A stretch of DNA of 64,000 bases from Streptomyces olivaceus (GTDB lineage Bacteria; Actinomycetota; Actinomycetes; Streptomycetales; Streptomycetaceae): assembly GCF_000721235.1 (NCBI RefSeq), contig NZ_JOFH01000034.1, positions 39,861 to 103,860 on the forward strand. Direction: 5' to 3'. The position numbers and the translations under genes were made by a program. Positions 61,192 to 64,000 of the stretch are shown here, in pieces; the first letter of the stretch is position 1; every line of letters begins with the position of its first letter. The notes beneath the pieces were generated by a model. That model made no database searches and was not told the DNA's origin. It saw only the letters and a program-made list of their open reading frames with translations.

Positions 61192-62783
61192 GCGAGGAGC
61201 TTCCCGCTACGACGGTCCAGGAGACCAAGGCGACGAAGGAAGCCAAGGAGGCGCGGACGGCCCGGGAGGCCGCGGGTCCGCTGCACGCCGAGGAGTCCGA
61301 GGACGCCCAGCAGGCACGGACCGCCGACGCGGCCAGGGCGTCCGGGCCGGCCAAGGGCGCCCGGGGCGCGAAGAAGTCCGGGACCGCCCATGCCGCCAAG
61401 GGGGCGAAGAGCGGGAGCGCGGGTGCGAAGGCCGTGGAGCCGGTGGCGCCGCTCGACTGGAGCAACCCCCTGCGCGATCCCCAGGACCGCCGTCTGCCCC
61501 GTATCGCCGGCCCGTCCGGGCTGGTCATCTTCGGCGTCACCGGTGACCTGTCCCGCCGCAAGCTGATGCCGGCCGTGTACGACCTGGCCAACCGCGGCCT
61601 GCTGCCGCCCGGCTTCTCGCTGGTCGGCTTCGCCCGCCGGGACTGGGAGGACCAGGACTTCGCCGAGGTGGTGCACGACGCGGTCAAGGAGCACGCGCGC
61701 ACGCCGTTCCGCGAGGAGGTCTGGCAGCAGCTCTCCGAGGGCATGCGGTTCATCCCCGGCGACTTCGACGACGACCACGCGTTCGAACAGCTGCGCAAGG
61801 CCGTGGAGGAGCTGGACGCCTCGCGCGGCACCAGCGGCAACTACGCCTTCTACCTCTCCGTGCCGCCGAAGTTCTTCCCGAAGGTCGTCCAGCAGCTCAA
61901 GAAGCACGGGCTGACCGACGCGCCGGACGGCTCCTGGCGCCGTGCGGTGATCGAGAAGCCGTTCGGCCACGACCTGGACAGCGCCCGCGACCTGAACGCG
62001 CTGGTGCACGAGGTGTTCGACCCGGAGCAGGTGTTCCGGATCGACCACTACCTGGGCAAGGAGACCGTCCAGAACATCCTGGCCCTGCGCTTCGCCAACC
62101 AGATGTACGAGCCGATCTGGAACCGGTCCTACGTCGACCACGTCCAGATCACGATGGCCGAGGACATCGGCATCGGCGGCCGGGCCGGCTACTACGACGG
62201 CATCGGGCGGGTCCCCGGCTACCTGGAGGAGGAGGGCATCGACCCGGCCTCCACCACCGACACCTACGCGGCGATCAAGCTCGGGATCGACAACCGGCGC
62301 TGGGCCGGGGTCCCGTTCTACCTGCGCACCGGCAAGCGCCTCGGCCGCCGGGTCACGGAGATCGCGGTGGTCTTCCAGCGCGCCCCGCACTCCCCCTTCG
62401 ACTCCACCGCCACGGAGGAGCTGGGCGAGAACGCGATCGTGATCCGCGTCCAGCCCGACGAGGGCATGACGGTCCGGTTCGGCTCCAAGGTGCCGGGCAC
62501 GTCGATGGAGATCCGGGACGTGTCCATGGACTTCGCGTACGGCGAGTCGTTCACGGAGTCCAGCCCGGAGGCGTACGAACGGCTGATCCTGGACGTCCTC
62601 CTGGGCGACGCCAACCTCTTCCCGCGCCACCAGGAGGTGGAGGAGTCCTGGCGCATCCTCGACCCGGTCGAGGAGTACTGGGCCTCGCACGACAAGCCCG
62701 CGCAGTACGCGTCGGGCGGCTGGGGACCGCGGGAAGCAGACGAGATGCTCGCACGAGACGGACGGAGCTGGCGCAGGCCATGA
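61188..62783 (+). CDS. zwf: glucose-6-phosphate 1-dehydrogenase, N-terminally extended and internally deleted
   Basis: A 531-residue product. It opens with a low-complexity Ala/Lys/Glu/Gly-rich stretch of about 90 residues (containing [20 protein letters not shown]), not found in typical G6PD; the normal start [20 protein letters not shown] appears at residue 93. NADP site [16 protein letters not shown], substrate site RIDHYLGKE (His287) and C-terminal [20 protein letters not shown] are intact. However, [10 protein letters not shown] (to residue 340) is followed at once by [13 protein letters not shown]; the family normally has about 65 residues here, including the QNH motif with the second catalytic His (His240 in Leuconostoc numbering). 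The reading frame is preserved. Activity is doubtful. ATG overlaps the tal stop. Confidence 0.9.
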   Translation: MSEELPATTVQETKATKEAKEARTAREAAGPLHAEESEDAQQARTADAARASGPAKGARGAKKSGTAHAAKGAKSGSAGAKAVEPVAPLDWSNPLRDPQDRRLPRIAGPSGLVIFGVTGDLSRRKLMPAVYDLANRGLLPPGFSLVGFARRDWEDQDFAEVVHDAVKEHARTPFREEVWQQLSEGMRFIPGDFDDDHAFEQLRKAVEELDASRGTSGNYAFYLSVPPKFFPKVVQQLKKHGLTDAPDGSWRRAVIEKPFGHDLDSARDLNALVHEVFDPEQVFRIDHYLGKETVQNILALRFANQMYEPIWNRSYVDHVQITMAEDIGIGGRAGYYDGIGRVPGYLEEEGIDPASTTDTYAAIKLGIDNRRWAGVPFYLRTGKRLGRRVTEIAVVFQRAPHSPFDSTATEELGENAIVIRVQPDEGMTVRFGSKVPGTSMEIRDVSMDFAYGESFTESSPEAYERLILDVLLGDANLFPRHQEVEESWRILDPVEEYWASHDKPAQYASGGWGPREADEMLARDGRSWRRP

Positions 62784-63715
62784 GGATCGACCTGACCGAC
62801 ACCACGGCAAGCAAGGTCAACAAGGCGCTGGTGCAGGGCCGCCGGGCCATCGGCACCCCGGCCGTGGGCATGGTGCTCACGCTGGTGATCGTCACGGACG
62901 AGGAGAACGCGTACGACGCGATCAAGGCGGCCGAGGAGGCCTCGCACGAGCACCCCTCGCGCACCCTGGTCGTCATCAAGCGCCACCCCCGCAACCTGCG
63001 GGACCGCACCCGCTCGCACCTCGACGCCGAGGTCCGGGTCGGCTCGGAGGCCGGCACCGGCGAGACCGTCGTGCTGCGCATGTACGGGGAGGTGTCCGAG
63101 CACGCCGACTCGGTGGTGCTGCCGCTGCTGCTGCCGGACGCGCCGGTCGTCGTCTGGTGGCCGGTCCAGGCGCCGGACAACCCGGCCAAGGACCCGCTGG
63201 GCGCGCTGGCCCAGCGCCGGATCACCGACCTCTACACGGTCGAGCGGCCGATGGAGGTCCTGGAGCGCCGGGTCCGCGCCTACGCGCCCGGCGACACCGA
63301 CCTCGCCTGGACCCGGCTGACGCTGTGGCGTTCGATGCTGGCCGCGGCCCTCGACCAGGCCCGGACGCCGGTGACCTCGGCGGTCGTGGAGGCGGAGGCG
63401 GACAACCCGGCCGCCGAACTCCTGGCCCGCTGGCTGGAGGCCCGGCTGCGGGTCCGGGTGGAGCGCGTGGTCACCGACGGCCCGGTCGTCACGGCCGTGC
63501 GCCTCGGCACCGCGAACGGCGAGATCGTCATCGACCGGCCGGAGGGCCCGCTCGCCACGATGACCCTGCCTGGTCAGCCCCCGCGCTCCCTCGCGCTGAA
63601 GGTGCGCGCCACCTCCGAACTCATCGCCGAGGAGCTCAGGCGCCTCGACGCCGACGAGATGTACGCCGTCGCCCTGCGGGGCGAGGCCGGCAAGGAGACC
63701 CCCGTCCATGTCTGA
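62780..63715 (+). CDS. opcA: OpcA, glucose-6-phosphate dehydrogenase assembly protein
   Basis: A 311-residue protein starting [20 protein letters not shown], with GTPAVGMVLTLVIVTDEENA and the central LPDAPVVVWWPVQAP. OpcA is an allosteric or assembly partner that raises G6PD activity in cyanobacteria and actinobacteria. The sequence looks intact, unlike that of its partner zwf. ATG at 62780 overlaps the zwf stop, and its stop overlaps the pgi start by 8 bases. Confidence 0.93.
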   Translation: MRIDLTDTTASKVNKALVQGRRAIGTPAVGMVLTLVIVTDEENAYDAIKAAEEASHEHPSRTLVVIKRHPRNLRDRTRSHLDAEVRVGSEAGTGETVVLRMYGEVSEHADSVVLPLLLPDAPVVVWWPVQAPDNPAKDPLGALAQRRITDLYTVERPMEVLERRVRAYAPGDTDLAWTRLTLWRSMLAAALDQARTPVTSAVVEAEADNPAAELLARWLEARLRVRVERVVTDGPVVTAVRLGTANGEIVIDRPEGPLATMTLPGQPPRSLALKVRATSELIAEELRRLDADEMYAVALRGEAGKETPVHV

Positions 63716-64000
63716 CACCCCGAAGCTCGACCGGCGGCCCGAGTGGACCGCGCTCGCCGACCACCGCAAGGACGCGCTGCCGCGGCCGGACCTGCGTGAG
63801 CTGTTCGCCCAGGACCCCGGGCGGGCCGAGCGGTACGTCGTGCGCGTCGGCGACCTGCGCATCGACTACTCCAAGAACCTGGTCACCGACGAGACCCTGG
63901 CGCTGCTGCGGGAACTGGCCGCCGCGACCGACGTGTTCGGGCTGCGCGACGCCATGTTCCGCGGCGAGCGGATCAACATCACCGAGGACCGCGCCGTGCT
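63708..64000 (+). CDS. pgi: glucose-6-phosphate isomerase, N-terminal part, cut by window end
   Basis: Only 97 codons are inside the window. The start MSDTPKLDRRPEWTALADHR and the following RYVVRVGDLRIDYSKNLVTD are the typical opening of bacterial phosphoglucose isomerase (DYSKN motif). It interconverts glucose-6-phosphate and fructose-6-phosphate. The ATG at 63708 follows AAGGAGA and overlaps opcA by 8 bases. Confidence 0.9.
   Translation, partial: MSDTPKLDRRPEWTALADHRKDALPRPDLRELFAQDPGRAERYVVRVGDLRIDYSKNLVTDETLALLRELAAATDVFGLRDAMFRGERINITEDRAV

Overview
The window is high-GC chromosomal DNA (roughly 70-75% G+C by eye) with dense, GC3-rich genes, GGAGG-type ribosome sites, many GTG/TTG starts and a typical Streptomyces repertoire: an SsgA-like sporulation protein, a WhiB-like protein, small laccase EpoA, PcaV, LAL/LacI/TetR/GntR/AraC regulators and abundant secreted enzymes. 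Gene content and order resemble the S. coelicolor stretch holding ssgD, epoA, pcaV-pca and the second pentose-phosphate cluster. This comparison is from memory, not from a search. I see no rRNA, tRNA, CRISPR array or insertion sequence.

Layout. 0-11.6 kb: thiolase start (cut by the window edge), CaiB-type CoA-transferase, enoyl-reductase-like protein, endonuclease V, SsgA-like protein, GPP34 protein, an ABC-F ATPase with a regulated-looking leader, DDAH, acyl-ACP desaturase behind a triple operator, a WhiB-like protein and a VOC protein. 11.6-20 kb: aldo/keto reductase, LacI regulator, EpoA, and a coupled pair of large secreted proteins (ThuA + sugar dehydrogenase; cupredoxin + Ig-like repeats + DUF1080). 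20-24.5 kb: divergent LigD-type polymerase and ATP-dependent ligase (NHEJ parts without Ku), zinc alcohol dehydrogenase, DUF3048 lipoprotein. 24.5-29.1 kb: pcaV and pcaHGBL, without the pcaIJF genes expected between them. 29.1-32 kb: a LAL-type ATPase regulator interrupted by an in-frame TAG. 32-42.3 kb: DUF2510 protein, TetR/PAP2/DMT-transporter unit with a large dyad, phospholipase C, aldo/keto reductase with an AlkZ-like protein, VOC/WYL pair. 42.4-48 kb: a tightly coupled six-gene hydroxyproline catabolic operon. 48-53.4 kb: MmyB-like and XRE-type proteins, a 4'-phosphopantetheinyl transferase coupled to a metallophosphoesterase, ATP-grasp protein. 53.5-57.7 kb: GH4 and GH16 glycosidases and an AraC regulator. 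57.8-64 kb: tkt-tal-zwf-opcA-pgi operon (pgi cut by the window edge).

The most striking points are: a zwf whose product has a Lys/Ala-rich N-terminal extension of about 90 residues but lacks about 65 internal residues, including the segment with the second catalytic His; a nonsense codon in the LAL regulator; three inverted repeats on an exact 15-bp period before the desaturase; a perfect dyad with 18-bp arms before the TetR/PAP2 genes; and the laccase / sugar dehydrogenase / cupredoxin-DUF1080 neighbourhood, which looks like an extracellular oxidative sugar-processing module.
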